A stretch of DNA of 33,613 nucleotides from an uncultured beta proteobacterium (GCA_903929925.1 CAIYWO010000081.1:1-33613), one strand, 5' to 3'; counted from the stretch's first letter, positions 7,793-16,719 are shown. Notes: a model not told the origin generated them from the letters alone. Translations and numbers: made by a program.

Positions 7793-8665
7793 ATGACCCG
7801 CAATTTCTCGCTACGAGCACTAGCTATATGCGCTGCAACATTTCTTGCCTCAGCAATGACTACAAGTGCGCTTGCGCAGCAAGTCTTGCGTGTCACCACA
7901 ATACCCGAAGAGGCCGCAACAGAGCAGGTTCGTAAATTCGGCCCTTTAACAAAATACCTCGAACGCACCCAAGGCATGAAAGTTGAGTTCGTGCCAGTCA
8001 ATGACTATCCAGCCGCAGTCGAAGCTTTGGTTAATAAGCAGGTCGACCTAGTTTGGTTTGGTGGGTTTACACACGTTCAGGCACAAATTCGTTCCGGTGG
8101 AAAAATTATCCCGATCGCCCAGCGCGAAGAAGACACAAAGTTTCGCTCAGTATTTATTGCCCAGAAGAACTCCGGCATCACGAAGCTTGCTGATCTAAAG
8201 GGAAAGCAGTTCAGCTTTGGCTCTCAATCCAGTACGTCGGGTAGCTTGATGCCTCGGGCCTTTTTGCTTGAGGCAGGAATCGATCCAGAACGTGACTTCA
8301 AACGTGTCGCCTACTCCGGTGCACACGATGCGACAATCGCCTCAGTCGTCAGCGGTCGTGTCGATGGTGCTGCACTTGACATCACGGTATGGAATAAGTT
8401 TGTCGCCGAAAAGAAAGTCGACACAAGCAAAGTTGATGTGTTTTATACAACTCCACCCTACTTCAATTACAACTGGTCTGTTCATGCCGATATGCCTGCG
8501 GCCCAGCGCGAAAAGATCAAGGCTGCCTTATTGGCCTTAAGCATGGACAATGCAGAAGGCAAAGAAATTCTCACGTTGAACCGAGCCACTCGGTACATTG
8601 CGACCTCGCCTGAGAACTACAAAGGACTTGAGACTGCCGGACGCAGTGCAGGGCTGATCAAATAG
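7793..8665 (+). CDS. PhnD-like ABC transporter substrate-binding protein (putative selenate/phosphonate-type)
   Basis: A 290-residue periplasmic protein. A Sec signal (SLRALAICAATFLASAMTTSALAQ) is followed by the PhnD-like fold: TTIPEEAATEQVRKFGPL, VDLVWFGGFTHVQA, FGSQSSTSGSLMPR (anion-binding loop) and a YSGAHDATIASV-type helix. From memory, the combination WFGG...VQA, FGSxSSTSG and YSG(A/D)H resembles the branch called 'putative selenate ABC transporter' more than E. coli PhnD. The ligand could be phosphonate, selenate or another oxyanion-bearing molecule. I chose the ATG at 7793 because AGGAGG ends four bases before it; an upstream in-frame start at 7763 lacks this. It heads a four-gene importer operon (binding protein, ATPase, two permeases). 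Confidence 0.85.
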   Translation: MTRNFSLRALAICAATFLASAMTTSALAQQVLRVTTIPEEAATEQVRKFGPLTKYLERTQGMKVEFVPVNDYPAAVEALVNKQVDLVWFGGFTHVQAQIRSGGKIIPIAQREEDTKFRSVFIAQKNSGITKLADLKGKQFSFGSQSSTSGSLMPRAFLLEAGIDPERDFKRVAYSGAHDATIASVVSGRVDGAALDITVWNKFVAEKKVDTSKVDVFYTTPPYFNYNWSVHADMPAAQREKIKAALLALSMDNAEGKEILTLNRATRYIATSPENYKGLETAGRSAGLIK

Positions 8666-8701
8666 GACGCTGGACTTTCATAAAGCGTTTTTAGGTCACA
8701 G

Positions 8702-9508
8702 ATGCGTGTCAGACTCAATCATGTAGCAGGGCATCATCCCGCCGCCGAGCGGGATAGTTTGCCCGCTGTCCGCAACCTGAGCATCACGATAGAGCCCGGT
8801 GAGCAGGTTGCAGTCATCGGTCCTTCCGGAGCAGGAAAGACCACATTCCTGCAGGTCATCTGCGCTGCGATAAAGCCTAGTGCTGGTGAGGTATTGCTCG
8901 ATGATATGGACATTTGGTCTTTATCCACGAGGCAACTACAACAAGTTCGCGGGCAATTAATCTGTGCGCCACAGGTCCCGCCCTTACCCCCACGGCAGCG
9001 CGTGATCACCTCTTTAATCGCTGGGGCACTTCCAGCGATGTCCTTGATGCAAAGCCTGATGAACCTGATTTACCCTCTAAAAACCTCAGAGGCTTATCAA
9101 GCATTACAAGCATTTGATGTGCAGGATAAGCTTTGGAATCGTGTCGATCGCCTTTCAGGCGGCGAACGCCAGCGCGTTGGTTTGGCGCGCGTCTTGATGT
9201 CGCCCGCTTCGCTTTGGTTAATTGACGAACCACTTTCTGCTCTCGACCCAACACGGGCTGAGCAGGCAATCAACTCGTTACTCGACAACGCAACAGCAAG
9301 AGGAGCAACGCTGGTTGCAACATTGCACCAAGTCGATGTTGCGACATCGAAGTTTTCTCGCGTTATTGGCTTGCGTGATGGGACCGTAGCATTTGATCTG
9401 CCGGCATCTCAGGTCACAACGAGTGAGCTGACAAAGCTTTACGCTCAACATGAGCACGAACTAAGCAATCTTCATGCACATCGCGACACGCTCTCCCAAC
9501 TTGCGTGA
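8702..9508 (+). CDS. phnC: PhnC-like ABC transporter ATP-binding protein
   Basis: A 268-residue cytoplasmic ATPase with Walker A GPSGAGKTTF, Q-loop region CAPQVPPLPP, signature LSGGERQRVGLARVL, Walker B LWLIDEPLSALDP and switch His in ATLHQVD. The LxxLDPTRAEQAIN and ATLHQVDVA features are those of the PhnC class. It starts 36 bases after the binding protein with only a weak ribosome site (AGG seven bases before ATG), suggesting coupled expression. Its 3' end overlaps the first permease gene by 35 bases. No carbon-phosphorus lyase, phosphonatase, phosphite dehydrogenase or selenophosphate synthase gene lies nearby, so the family name should not be taken as the substrate. Confidence 0.88.
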   Translation: MRVRLNHVAGHHPAAERDSLPAVRNLSITIEPGEQVAVIGPSGAGKTTFLQVICAAIKPSAGEVLLDDMDIWSLSTRQLQQVRGQLICAPQVPPLPPRQRVITSLIAGALPAMSLMQSLMNLIYPLKTSEAYQALQAFDVQDKLWNRVDRLSGGERQRVGLARVLMSPASLWLIDEPLSALDPTRAEQAINSLLDNATARGATLVATLHQVDVATSKFSRVIGLRDGTVAFDLPASQVTTSELTKLYAQHEHELSNLHAHRDTLSQLA

Positions 9509-10307
9509 CCCTGCGTGGCTTGGCCGCGTTTTTTGGGCGATGGCAGCCTTAGTTCTACTCGTGCCTGCCCTTGTCGCAACAGAATTCAAGCCTTGGATAT
9601 TTTTTGATTCTGACAATCTGAAAGTCAGCATGCGTTTTTTGGCGGATTTTTTCCCGCCTGCGATCGGCGCAGAGTTTCTTTTACTTGTTCTTAAAGAAGC
9701 GTGGCGCACAGTTGCGATCGCGACAGCAGGCTTGACGCTCGCGATCATTCTAGCGATACCGTTGACAATCATCTCGACACGAGTGCTCTCTATCTCCGCA
9801 CTTTCTGGCCGCATGCATACGCTTCCCTTTTGCGTTCGTCAGGTTATTCGCTGGCTACTCATTTTCTTACGCAGTATTCCTGAACTCATTTGGGCTCTGG
9901 TATTTGTTCGAGTCGTTGGCTTAGGACCTGCCGCAGGCGTCTTAGCCATTGGTCTTACCTACGCTGGCATGCTCGGGAAAGTATACGCAGAGATACTTGA
10001 AAGCGGTGATACGCACAGCACTGTATCAATATTAAGAAATGGGGGCTCTAGACTCCAAGCCTTCTTCTTTGGTCTTCTGCCACAAAACTCCTCTGAGCTA
10101 ACAAGTTACACGGTTTACCGCTGGGAGTGTGCGATTCGCTCATCCACAGTTTTAGGATTTGTTGGTGCCGGTGGCTTAGGCCAACAAATGGATAACTCCA
10201 TGAAAATGTTTAATGGCGGTGAGGTGGCTACGCTTTTGATCGTATTTATGCTGCTTGTGGGACTTTCGGATTTGCTGAGTAGTTTTCTAAGGAAACTGAT
10301 GCAATGA
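9474..10307 (+). CDS. phnE: PhnE-like ABC transporter permease 1
   Basis: A 277-residue inner-membrane permease with about six hydrophobic segments. PhnE-type landmarks are the FLRSIPELIWALVFVRVVGLGP stretch (in parts FLRSIPELIWAL and VVGLGP), an AGMLGKVYAE loop, and YRWECAIRSSTVLGFVGAGG near the C-terminal coupling region. These (SIPELxWA, YRWExxIR, VGxGGLGQ) are hallmarks of phosphonate-class permeases. The start overlaps the ATPase gene by 35 bases, longer than a usual coupling overlap; a shorter start would remove the first membrane segment, so I keep it. It is followed by a second permease with a 4-base ATGA overlap; the pair likely forms a heterodimer. Confidence 0.87.
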   Translation: MHIATRSPNLRDPAWLGRVFWAMAALVLLVPALVATEFKPWIFFDSDNLKVSMRFLADFFPPAIGAEFLLLVLKEAWRTVAIATAGLTLAIILAIPLTIISTRVLSISALSGRMHTLPFCVRQVIRWLLIFLRSIPELIWALVFVRVVGLGPAAGVLAIGLTYAGMLGKVYAEILESGDTHSTVSILRNGGSRLQAFFFGLLPQNSSELTSYTVYRWECAIRSSTVLGFVGAGGLGQQMDNSMKMFNGGEVATLLIVFMLLVGLSDLLSSFLRKLMQ

Positions 10308-11125
10308 CGAGCCCTAAGCTACCTGCATTTGCCCGACCACGTTCGTCGTCGCAATGGAAGAACCCTACTTTCTGGGTACTCATTAGTATCGTCATCGTGA
10401 TTGTCTTAAGTTTCTGGACACTCGACTTACAGTTAGCGCGAATGCTGTCCGTAGATAGCGCTGTCCGGATGGGTAAGTTTTTAGGTGAACTGCTATCGCC
10501 TAATCTTGACCCGAAGTTTTTATCAAAATTAGTCGTAGCGAGCCTTGAGACCCTAGCCATGTCGGCCCTAGGATCTCTGATTGCAGCATTCCTCGGGCTC
10601 TTGCTTGCGTTACCAGCAAGCAAAGCAATTGACGGCACAAAGTCACGTTGGTATTTCATTACCCGCTTGATTTTGAATGCCTTGCGTTCTATCCCTGAGT
10701 TAGTCTGGGCTGCGTTGCTTTTAATCTCCGCCGGCTTAGGACCCTTTGTGGGAACACTTGCTTTAGCTTTTCACACCACAGGCGTCTTGGGACGACTCTT
10801 TGCAGAATCCATAGAAAATGCTCCACAAGGTGCAGCCCAGGCATTACGCATACAAGGTGTGAATGAGGGGCGCATTTTTATCTTTGCCACGCTTCCAACC
10901 GTGCTGCCCCAATTAATTTCCTATTCTCTCTACCGCTGGGAAAACAATATTCGTGCTGCAGCGATACTAGGTGTTGTCGGCGGCGGTGGGCTAGGCCAAA
11001 TGCTGTCGTTCCATATGGGTTTATTTCAGATGCGCGAAACCAGCAGCATCCTGATTGCCATGATCATTTTGGTTGTACTTGTTGACGCCCTATCCTACGT
11101 CGCCCGCCGGCTCATGTCGCGATAG
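10304..11125 (+). CDS. phnE: PhnE-like ABC transporter permease 2
   Basis: A 273-residue permease paralogous to the preceding gene: NALRSIPELVWAALL, ISAGLGPFVGTLALA, FHTTGVLGRLFAES, YRWENNIRAAAILGVVGGGG. The shared motifs at matching positions suggest an old duplication giving a two-permease importer, as seen for some PhnE1/PhnE2 systems. It overlaps the first permease by four bases (ATGA). Its last 14 bases overlap the 3' end of the convergent transketolase gene (11112-11125), so there is no room for a terminator between the two operons; the transcripts would be antisense over their ends. Confidence 0.87.
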   Translation: MTSPKLPAFARPRSSSQWKNPTFWVLISIVIVIVLSFWTLDLQLARMLSVDSAVRMGKFLGELLSPNLDPKFLSKLVVASLETLAMSALGSLIAAFLGLLLALPASKAIDGTKSRWYFITRLILNALRSIPELVWAALLLISAGLGPFVGTLALAFHTTGVLGRLFAESIENAPQGAAQALRIQGVNEGRIFIFATLPTVLPQLISYSLYRWENNIRAAAILGVVGGGGLGQMLSFHMGLFQMRETSSILIAMIILVVLVDALSYVARRLMSR

Positions 11126-13103
11126 CACGAATAGCTAAGGCAGCTTCAGTCACTTTTTCTGCGGTAATTCCAAAGTGCTCATACAGTGCATCTACAGGTC
11201 CCGACAAGCCGTAGTCATTCATACCCACAAACCCACCGTTATGACCTAGGTAGCGTTCCCACCCAAGTTTCACTGCAGCTTCGATCGCCACAGTCGTGGT
11301 ACCAGGGCACAAAACCTCTGCGCGATAGGATGCTTGCTGACGATCAAAGAGCTCCCAGCAAGGCATAGAGATCACCGCCGTCGACAGACCTAAAGCTTCA
11401 AGCTGCTCACGTGCCTTTAAGGCAATAGCCACTTCGGAGCCCGTGGCAAGCAAGGTAATTTGACGAGGCATGGTGTTGCCTTCCACTAGTACGTAAGCAC
11501 CTCGCGCGGAGAGGTTATCGTGCCCAGAAGACCTGCGCACGTGTGGAAGCGCTTGCCTGGAAAAAATTAATGAAACTGGACCTTGCTTGTGATTGAGTGC
11601 GGTGTCCCAGCACTCGACGGCTTCTACCGCATCCGCGGGACGCATCACCAACATATGGGGCATCGCACGCAGTGACGCTAAAATTTCAACGGGTTGATGC
11701 GTGGGGCCATTTTTTCCGATACCAATTGAGTCATGGCTAAATACAAATTTAACAGGCAATTTCATCAGGGCGGCATTGCGCAGTGCGGGACGCATGTAGT
11801 CGGAGAAAGCCAAGTACGTGACACTCACAGGTATAGCACCGCCATGCGCTGCAATCCCATTGCACATCGACCCCATCAAGTGCTCTCGTACACCGCAATG
11901 AATATACGCACCACCTTGCTTTGAAACACTGAACGCATCCAAGCGCTTTTTATGATCGGTCGGCGCCTCTAGATCGGCGCACGCCACAATCCGCTCAGGC
12001 AAATGATCGGTCAGACAATCATTAATTGCTGCAGATAAATTGATACCTCCCCGTGGAGGCTCAGAAAGCAGTTTGTCTTTTAAAAGCAGCAGTTCAGCCT
12101 CGAGCGTGTTTGGCAGATCCCCTCGCATGACGCGCTCAAACTCCGCTCTCTTTTCCGCAGAAAGCGCTCCAACACGCGCACGCCATTTTGCGCGACTCGA
12201 CTGACCTGGGATCGGACTCGCCCTCCACGCGTTCAAGGTCGGCGCAGGAATTTCAAATGCCGGATGAGACCAATTCAAATCCTTGCGCATCTGCTCAGAA
12301 TCTGCCTCAAAAAGCTTCGCGCTATGCCCGCCGCGCTGCCCCTGAAGTCTTGCAAGACCCTTTGCGATGGTAGTGCGTGCCAAAATGATGGAAGGACGCG
12401 CATCTTCGCGGGCAGCTGACAGACACGCAGAAATCGCTGCAAAATCATGCCCATCCACTCGTTGAACGTGCCACTGGGCTACTTCAAAACGTTTGGCAAC
12501 ATCCTCGCTGATTGATAACTCCGTGCTTCCGTCATCCGTGATCGCGTTGTCGTCCATCAGCAGAATCAAGCGGCCCAGCCCAAGATGGCCCGCCAGACTG
12601 ATCATTTCCTGACCAACACCCTCTTGTAAGCAGCCGTCACCAACAAAAGCGTAGGTGTAGTGATTCACGAGCTCGCTACCAAAACGTGCGCGTAAAAAGG
12701 CTTCACAGACAGCCATGCCCATCGCATTGGCGATACCTTGACCGAGCTGGCCAGTTGTGACTTCGATTCCGGCATCGGGATCTAATTCAGGGTGCCCTGC
12801 ACAATGGGATCCGAGTTCACGAAACGACTTGATTTGCTCAAGCGTTATTTTCTTGTATCCCGTCAAATAAAGAAGGGAGTACAACAACATCGAGCCATGA
12901 CCATTGGACAGGACTACTCGATCACGATCCCACCAAGTCGGACACTCGGGATCATGCTTGAGATGATTTAGATACAGCGCAGTTGCAATTTCCGCCATCC
13001 CAAGAGGCACACCCTGGTGCCCCTCCCCGGCGCGAACAATCGCATCAACAGACAGAAATCGAATAGCGTTCGCGAGGGTTTGCGGAGAAGACGGAATAGT
13101 CAT
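11112..13103 (-). CDS. tkt: Full-length transketolase, atypical acceptor pocket
   Basis: A 663-residue thiamine-diphosphate enzyme, normal length for the family, with pyrophosphate, pyrimidine and C-terminal domains in order. Visible catalytic features: His29 (GHQG for GHPG), His69 (SNGHGS), the GDG...N cofactor motif (residues 156-186), His260, Glu407 (GVREH), His457 and His469 (HDSIG...PTHQP). Differences from E. coli TktA, aligned from memory: Arg358 (acceptor phosphate) is Ile354, Asp469 (acceptor hydroxyl) is Asn465, Pro115 is Gln119. Arg516 (TktA Arg520) and His457 (His461) are kept. This suggests a changed acceptor. No good ribosome site precedes the ATG, which lies 21 bases after the SDR stop. 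It is the last gene of the minus-strand operon and probably not the housekeeping enzyme. Confidence 0.9.
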   Translation of the reverse strand: MTIPSSPQTLANAIRFLSVDAIVRAGEGHQGVPLGMAEIATALYLNHLKHDPECPTWWDRDRVVLSNGHGSMLLYSLLYLTGYKKITLEQIKSFRELGSHCAGHPELDPDAGIEVTTGQLGQGIANAMGMAVCEAFLRARFGSELVNHYTYAFVGDGCLQEGVGQEMISLAGHLGLGRLILLMDDNAITDDGSTELSISEDVAKRFEVAQWHVQRVDGHDFAAISACLSAAREDARPSIILARTTIAKGLARLQGQRGGHSAKLFEADSEQMRKDLNWSHPAFEIPAPTLNAWRASPIPGQSSRAKWRARVGALSAEKRAEFERVMRGDLPNTLEAELLLLKDKLLSEPPRGGINLSAAINDCLTDHLPERIVACADLEAPTDHKKRLDAFSVSKQGGAYIHCGVREHLMGSMCNGIAAHGGAIPVSVTYLAFSDYMRPALRNAALMKLPVKFVFSHDSIGIGKNGPTHQPVEILASLRAMPHMLVMRPADAVEAVECWDTALNHKQGPVSLIFSRQALPHVRRSSGHDNLSARGAYVLVEGNTMPRQITLLATGSEVAIALKAREQLEALGLSTAVISMPCWELFDRQQASYRAEVLCPGTTTVAIEAAVKLGWERYLGHNGGFVGMNDYGLSGPVDALYEHFGITAEKVTEAALAIRAIAT

Positions 13104-13124
13104 GTGGCTAGTCTAGGCAAGTTA

Positions 13125-13874
13125 TTAATGAATCAACATGCCACCGTTAACATCCAAGGTAATGCCTGTGCAGTATTTTGATAAGTCACTGGCTAGAAAA
13201 ACGACGCAGCCAGCGACATCATTTGGTTCACCGATACGATTCATCGGAATGTTAGACAAAATGTCAGACATGCGATCCGCTGGAATCAGCCCTTTATTGA
13301 TATCAGTCTCGATGAGCCCGGGCGTAATGCAATTCACGCGAATGTTATCAATGCCACACTCACGAGCCATTGCGCGCGCAAGGCCCAACACCCCAGCCTT
13401 CGCTGCAGAGTAATGGGGTCCACCTAGAATCCCACCACCGCGCTGCGCAGAGACCGATGAAGTGCAAATAATTGAACCCTGCTTGCGTGCGCGCATGTGC
13501 GGCAAAACCGCTTGAGACATATAAAGCGCGCCACGCAAGCTCACATCCAAGACAGCCTCATAGTCAGCCGCGCTGATCTCCATCGTCTTGCGAGGTTGGG
13601 TAATGCCAGCGTTATTAAACAAAATATCAATCTGGCCCATTTGCGCCATAACTGCCTTAACAGCCGCTTCGCAAGAAACCTTGTTCGTGACATCGGCGAC
13701 AACGCCCATGTGTTGCTGGCCCAACGTTGCGGCCACAGAGGCTGGCTGCGCTTTTTCAAGGTCAAGAATTACAACTTTTGCGCCCTGTGCGGCCATCATT
13801 CGGGCAGACGCGAAGCCCAGTCCGTTGACCCCTGCACCGCCAGTAATTAGCGCAACTTTATCTTTTAACAACAT
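13125..13874 (-). CDS. SDR-family dehydrogenase (classical)
   Basis: A 249-residue classical SDR with a complete active site: cofactor loop TGGAGVNGLG, NNAG, catalytic Ser in CTSSVSAQRGGG, Y-S-A-A-K, then PGLIETD and the C-terminal YCTGITLDVNGG. The long glycine loop (GGAGVNGLG) is slightly extended relative to TGxxxGIG. It likely oxidises a hydroxyl of a polyol or sugar with NAD(P)+. I chose the ATG at 13874 because GGAG lies nine bases upstream; an in-frame TTG at 13892 is less likely. It lies between the TRAP permease gene (55 bases) and the full-length transketolase (21 bases), which points to preparing a ketose or aldehyde for that enzyme. Confidence 0.9.
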   Translation of the reverse strand: MLLKDKVALITGGAGVNGLGFASARMMAAQGAKVVILDLEKAQPASVAATLGQQHMGVVADVTNKVSCEAAVKAVMAQMGQIDILFNNAGITQPRKTMEISAADYEAVLDVSLRGALYMSQAVLPHMRARKQGSIICTSSVSAQRGGGILGGPHYSAAKAGVLGLARAMARECGIDNIRVNCITPGLIETDINKGLIPADRMSDILSNIPMNRIGEPNDVAGCVVFLASDLSKYCTGITLDVNGGMLIH

Positions 13875-13929
13875 GTTGAATGTCTCCGTCAAATCCGTAT
13901 TAGTAAATGAGAAACTGGGTTGAGATGCC

Positions 13930-15189
13930 TCAGTACATCGTTAACGCAGGAAAATATGTCATCAGAGTGAGCACAATGAGCGCCACAAGGTAGAAAGGCC
14001 AAAGCTCTTTTACAATCGCTCCGATCGATTCCCTAGAAATCGCCGCCGCGACAAACAGTGTCGTCCCAACAGGTGGAGTGAACAGGCCGATACTCAGATT
14101 GACCGCCATCATGATCCCGAGCTGAATCAAGTCCAAACCGATGGCGTTACCAATCGCCACGAACGTTGGCCCGAGCAGCAATATCGCTGCCGGCAAGTCC
14201 AGAAACATACCCACTACGAGCATGATGATGTTCAACATCAGCAGGATGACGAGAGGATTCTTAAGGGTTTCCAGAGCCCACTCAGCCACGGCTTTGGGCA
14301 CGGCCTCAACCGTCAGAACATAGCCAACAATATTTGAAGCTGAAATCACCAACATGACAACGCCAGTGGTAACTGCTGTGTGGACTAAGGCATCAAACAA
14401 GCGCTTTAAATTGACGTCACGATAAATCACTAGGCTGACTACTAGCCCGTAAAACACCGCCATCACACTTACCTCGGTCGGCGTCGCGATACCTGCTCTT
14501 AACAAGAAAACGATGAAGAGCGGCATTAATAATGCTGGCAACGCATAAAAAGTAATTTTCAAAAACTCAACAGCTGTAACTTTATTGAGGAGTCTAGGAA
14601 AATTTCTAATCCGGCCAGACAGATAGCACACCAACATAAAACCAAAGCAAAGCATCAGACCAGGAACCACACCCGCTAAAAATAGTGAGGCAATGGACTG
14701 ATCCGATACAGTTGCGTAAATAATTAAAGGGATTGACGGCGGAATCAACCCAGCGATCACTGAAGACGACGCAATAGCTGCTGCCGCAAACGGTCCGGGA
14801 TATCCTTCTTTCTTTTGCCATGGAATCAACATCGAGCCGAGTGCCGACGCTTCTGCGACAGCAGAACCGGACACTCCACCGAAGATCGTTGAGCCCACCA
14901 CGCTGACTTGCGCCAAACCACCATGCATGCGCCCAACCAACGCCGTCGCAAACTCAATCAGTTTTTTCCCTAGGGTACCGCCCATCATCAAATTTCCGGA
15001 CAGTACAAAAAATGGAATTGCTAAAAGAGGAAAACTTTGTGAGGGTTGAAAAATTTTGACCACAATTGTCGCACTGGGCATCGCACCAACAGTGATTGCA
15101 GCGATGCCGGAGCTGACAACTAAAGCATACCCAACCGGAAACGCCAGAACGAGCAGCACTAAAAAAATACCGAGCATTAGGAAAGTCAT
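13930..15189 (-). CDS. dctM: TRAP transporter large permease (DctM family)
   Basis: A 419-residue integral membrane protein, usual DctM length, with about 11-13 hydrophobic segments. Family landmarks include IPFFVLSGNLM near residue 60, GGLAQVSVVGSTIFGGVSGSAVAE, the SSSVIAGLIPPSIPLIIYA segment (in pieces SSSVIAGLIPPS and IPLIIYA) and LSIGLFTPPVGTTLFVAAA near the C-terminus. It carries the sodium-driven transport step with the small Q subunit, whose stop codon it overlaps by four bases. It belongs to the operon with both transketolases and the SDR. Confidence 0.93.
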   Translation of the reverse strand: MTFLMLGIFLVLLVLAFPVGYALVVSSGIAAITVGAMPSATIVVKIFQPSQSFPLLAIPFFVLSGNLMMGGTLGKKLIEFATALVGRMHGGLAQVSVVGSTIFGGVSGSAVAEASALGSMLIPWQKKEGYPGPFAAAAIASSSVIAGLIPPSIPLIIYATVSDQSIASLFLAGVVPGLMLCFGFMLVCYLSGRIRNFPRLLNKVTAVEFLKITFYALPALLMPLFIVFLLRAGIATPTEVSVMAVFYGLVVSLVIYRDVNLKRLFDALVHTAVTTGVVMLVISASNIVGYVLTVEAVPKAVAEWALETLKNPLVILLMLNIIMLVVGMFLDLPAAILLLGPTFVAIGNAIGLDLIQLGIMMAVNLSIGLFTPPVGTTLFVAAAISRESIGAIVKELWPFYLVALIVLTLMTYFPALTMY

Positions 15190-15728
15190 ACACTATCCTC
15201 CGGAGCGGGCGCACGCACTAACAAGGGATCATCTGCCAAAAGCAGACGGAAGAAAGTAGTAAGCCCCGTGAGGCCCAATGCCACAAAACCAACGATGATT
15301 GACAGGTATGCCCACTTCGCCGAGATCTTTGTGACGGGATACACCTCGGAACCTGTGATTTCGATCACGAATAAGCCGACCTGCGCAAGATAAAAGAAAG
15401 TAAAAATAATGACCAACTGAAGCGCCATCATGACTACTCGATTTACATTTTTGCTAAGAAATGCCCGAATCGTTTCTACGGCGATGTGCTTACCGTATTG
15501 AGCTGCAAGCACGATCCCGCTCATCATTAGCCAAGGAAAAAGAAGGCTTGGAATTTCAGTGGGCCAACCCATTCCTTGGTTAGTGACGTACCTCACAACA
15601 ACTTCCGCCATGAGCGAGACAAACATCACAACTAGCGTGGTCACAGCAATGATCTTGCTGCTTACCTCGATCGTCAGATCGATGATGTTAATTAGCGAAT
15701 TGACTAGATAATTTGCTCGAGCGCTCAT
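15186..15728 (-). CDS. dctQ: TRAP transporter small permease (DctQ family)
   Basis: A roughly 180-residue protein with four hydrophobic segments, as expected for DctQ; GMGWPTEIPSLLFPWLMMSG matches the conserved central WxxE...W region (seen as GMGWPTEI and LLFPWLM). I chose the ATG at 15728: AGGGG lies five bases upstream, while the longer frame to 15779 would overlap the preceding binding-protein gene by 32 bases. It is placed between P and M genes, in the standard P-Q-M order. Confidence 0.9.
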   Translation of the reverse strand: MSARANYLVNSLINIIDLTIEVSSKIIAVTTLVVMFVSLMAEVVVRYVTNQGMGWPTEIPSLLFPWLMMSGIVLAAQYGKHIAVETIRAFLSKNVNRVVMMALQLVIIFTFFYLAQVGLFVIEITGSEVYPVTKISAKWAYLSIIVGFVALGLTGLTTFFRLLLADDPLLVRAPAPEDSV

Positions 15729-15747
15729 GGCTACCCCTTCAGGTCGA

Positions 15748-16719
15748 TTATGGCTTAGCGGCTTCTTTGACCATCGCATCCACTAGGTCTGGAAACGTCT
15801 TGCGCCATTTGTCGTACACAGGCTTTGTCGCAGCAATGAACGGAGCTTGATCCACAGTGTTAATTGTGACGCCAGCAGCGGCCAATTTACCTTTCAAGTC
15901 TGCATCGGCCGCAAGAGAAAGATCGCGGTTTAATTTAGCAGCCTCTTTCGCAGCGTCCCTCACTGCTTGCTGATCTTGCTTAGACAATTTCGCCCATTCG
16001 ACTTTACTGGCGAAGAGCGGCGTTGCTTCATACTTATGGCCAGTCAGAGAAATGAACTTCTGCACTTCAAACAGCTTGGACGAATAAATATTCACCAGCG
16101 GATTCTCTTGACCATCGAACACGCCCTGCTGCAACGCAATATAGAGCTCCGAGAATGCTAATGGAGCTGGATTGGCGCCAAGCGCATTAAAGATATCCAA
16201 AGTAATTGGATCAGGTGGGGTGCGGATTTTGATCCCTTTCAAATCTTCTGGCTTGCTAATGGCACGCTTGTTATTGCTTGTGTGACGAATACCGTTATCC
16301 CACATCGCAAGAAGAACCAAGCCCTTTTTATCTGCAGCATCAGCTAATTGTTTGCCGATCGGACCATCGACAACTTTATAAGCGTGTGGTAGATCTCTAA
16401 ACAGGAACGGCAAGCCCAGGACTGCGAATTCAGGTACTGCACCCGATGTTGCACCCTGCGAGTTAGCACTGAACCCCAACGTACCCAAACGGAGGTTCGT
16501 AATGGACTCAGCGTCGTCTCCAAACTGAGCATTACCGCCTACGTTGATCTTGACACGCCCGTTTGTTTTCTGTGCAACTAGCTCCGCAAACTTGTCAGAT
16601 GCAACAGCTTTCGGGTTACCTGGCGCTGCGTTATGAGATAGACGGAATACAGTCTGAGCAGAGACTGCGGATACCGATAGCGCTAAACCTGCAATAGCGG
16701 CGACGAGAAGTTTCTTCAT
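15748..16719 (-). CDS. dctP: TRAP transporter substrate-binding protein (DctP family)
   Basis: A 323-residue periplasmic receptor. A Sec signal (KKLLVAAIAGLALSVSAVSAQ) is followed by the DctP fold: RLSHNAAPGNPKAVAS, the GDDAESITNLRLGTL helix, and Arg166 in LKGIKIRTPP, the Arg that usually binds the ligand's acidic group. Arg145 and the DGQENPLVNIYSSKL segment complete the pocket. DctP ligands are mostly carboxylates, sugar acids or sulfonates; by general resemblance this belongs to the sialic-acid/sugar-acid style branch, but the ligand is unproven. GGAG seven bases before the ATG supports the start. It is 118 bases downstream of the split transketolase, so a second promoter may lie in that gap. 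Confidence 0.92.
   Translation of the reverse strand: MKKLLVAAIAGLALSVSAVSAQTVFRLSHNAAPGNPKAVASDKFAELVAQKTNGRVKINVGGNAQFGDDAESITNLRLGTLGFSANSQGATSGAVPEFAVLGLPFLFRDLPHAYKVVDGPIGKQLADAADKKGLVLLAMWDNGIRHTSNNKRAISKPEDLKGIKIRTPPDPITLDIFNALGANPAPLAFSELYIALQQGVFDGQENPLVNIYSSKLFEVQKFISLTGHKYEATPLFASKVEWAKLSKQDQQAVRDAAKEAAKLNRDLSLAADADLKGKLAAAGVTINTVDQAPFIAATKPVYDKWRKTFPDLVDAMVKEAAKP

Noticed and set aside
7793..11125. Assigning the importer to phosphonate or phosphite use
   Set aside because: Family names suggest it, but no C-P lyase, phosphonatase or phosphite dehydrogenase gene is in the window, and the binding protein looks closer to another branch.
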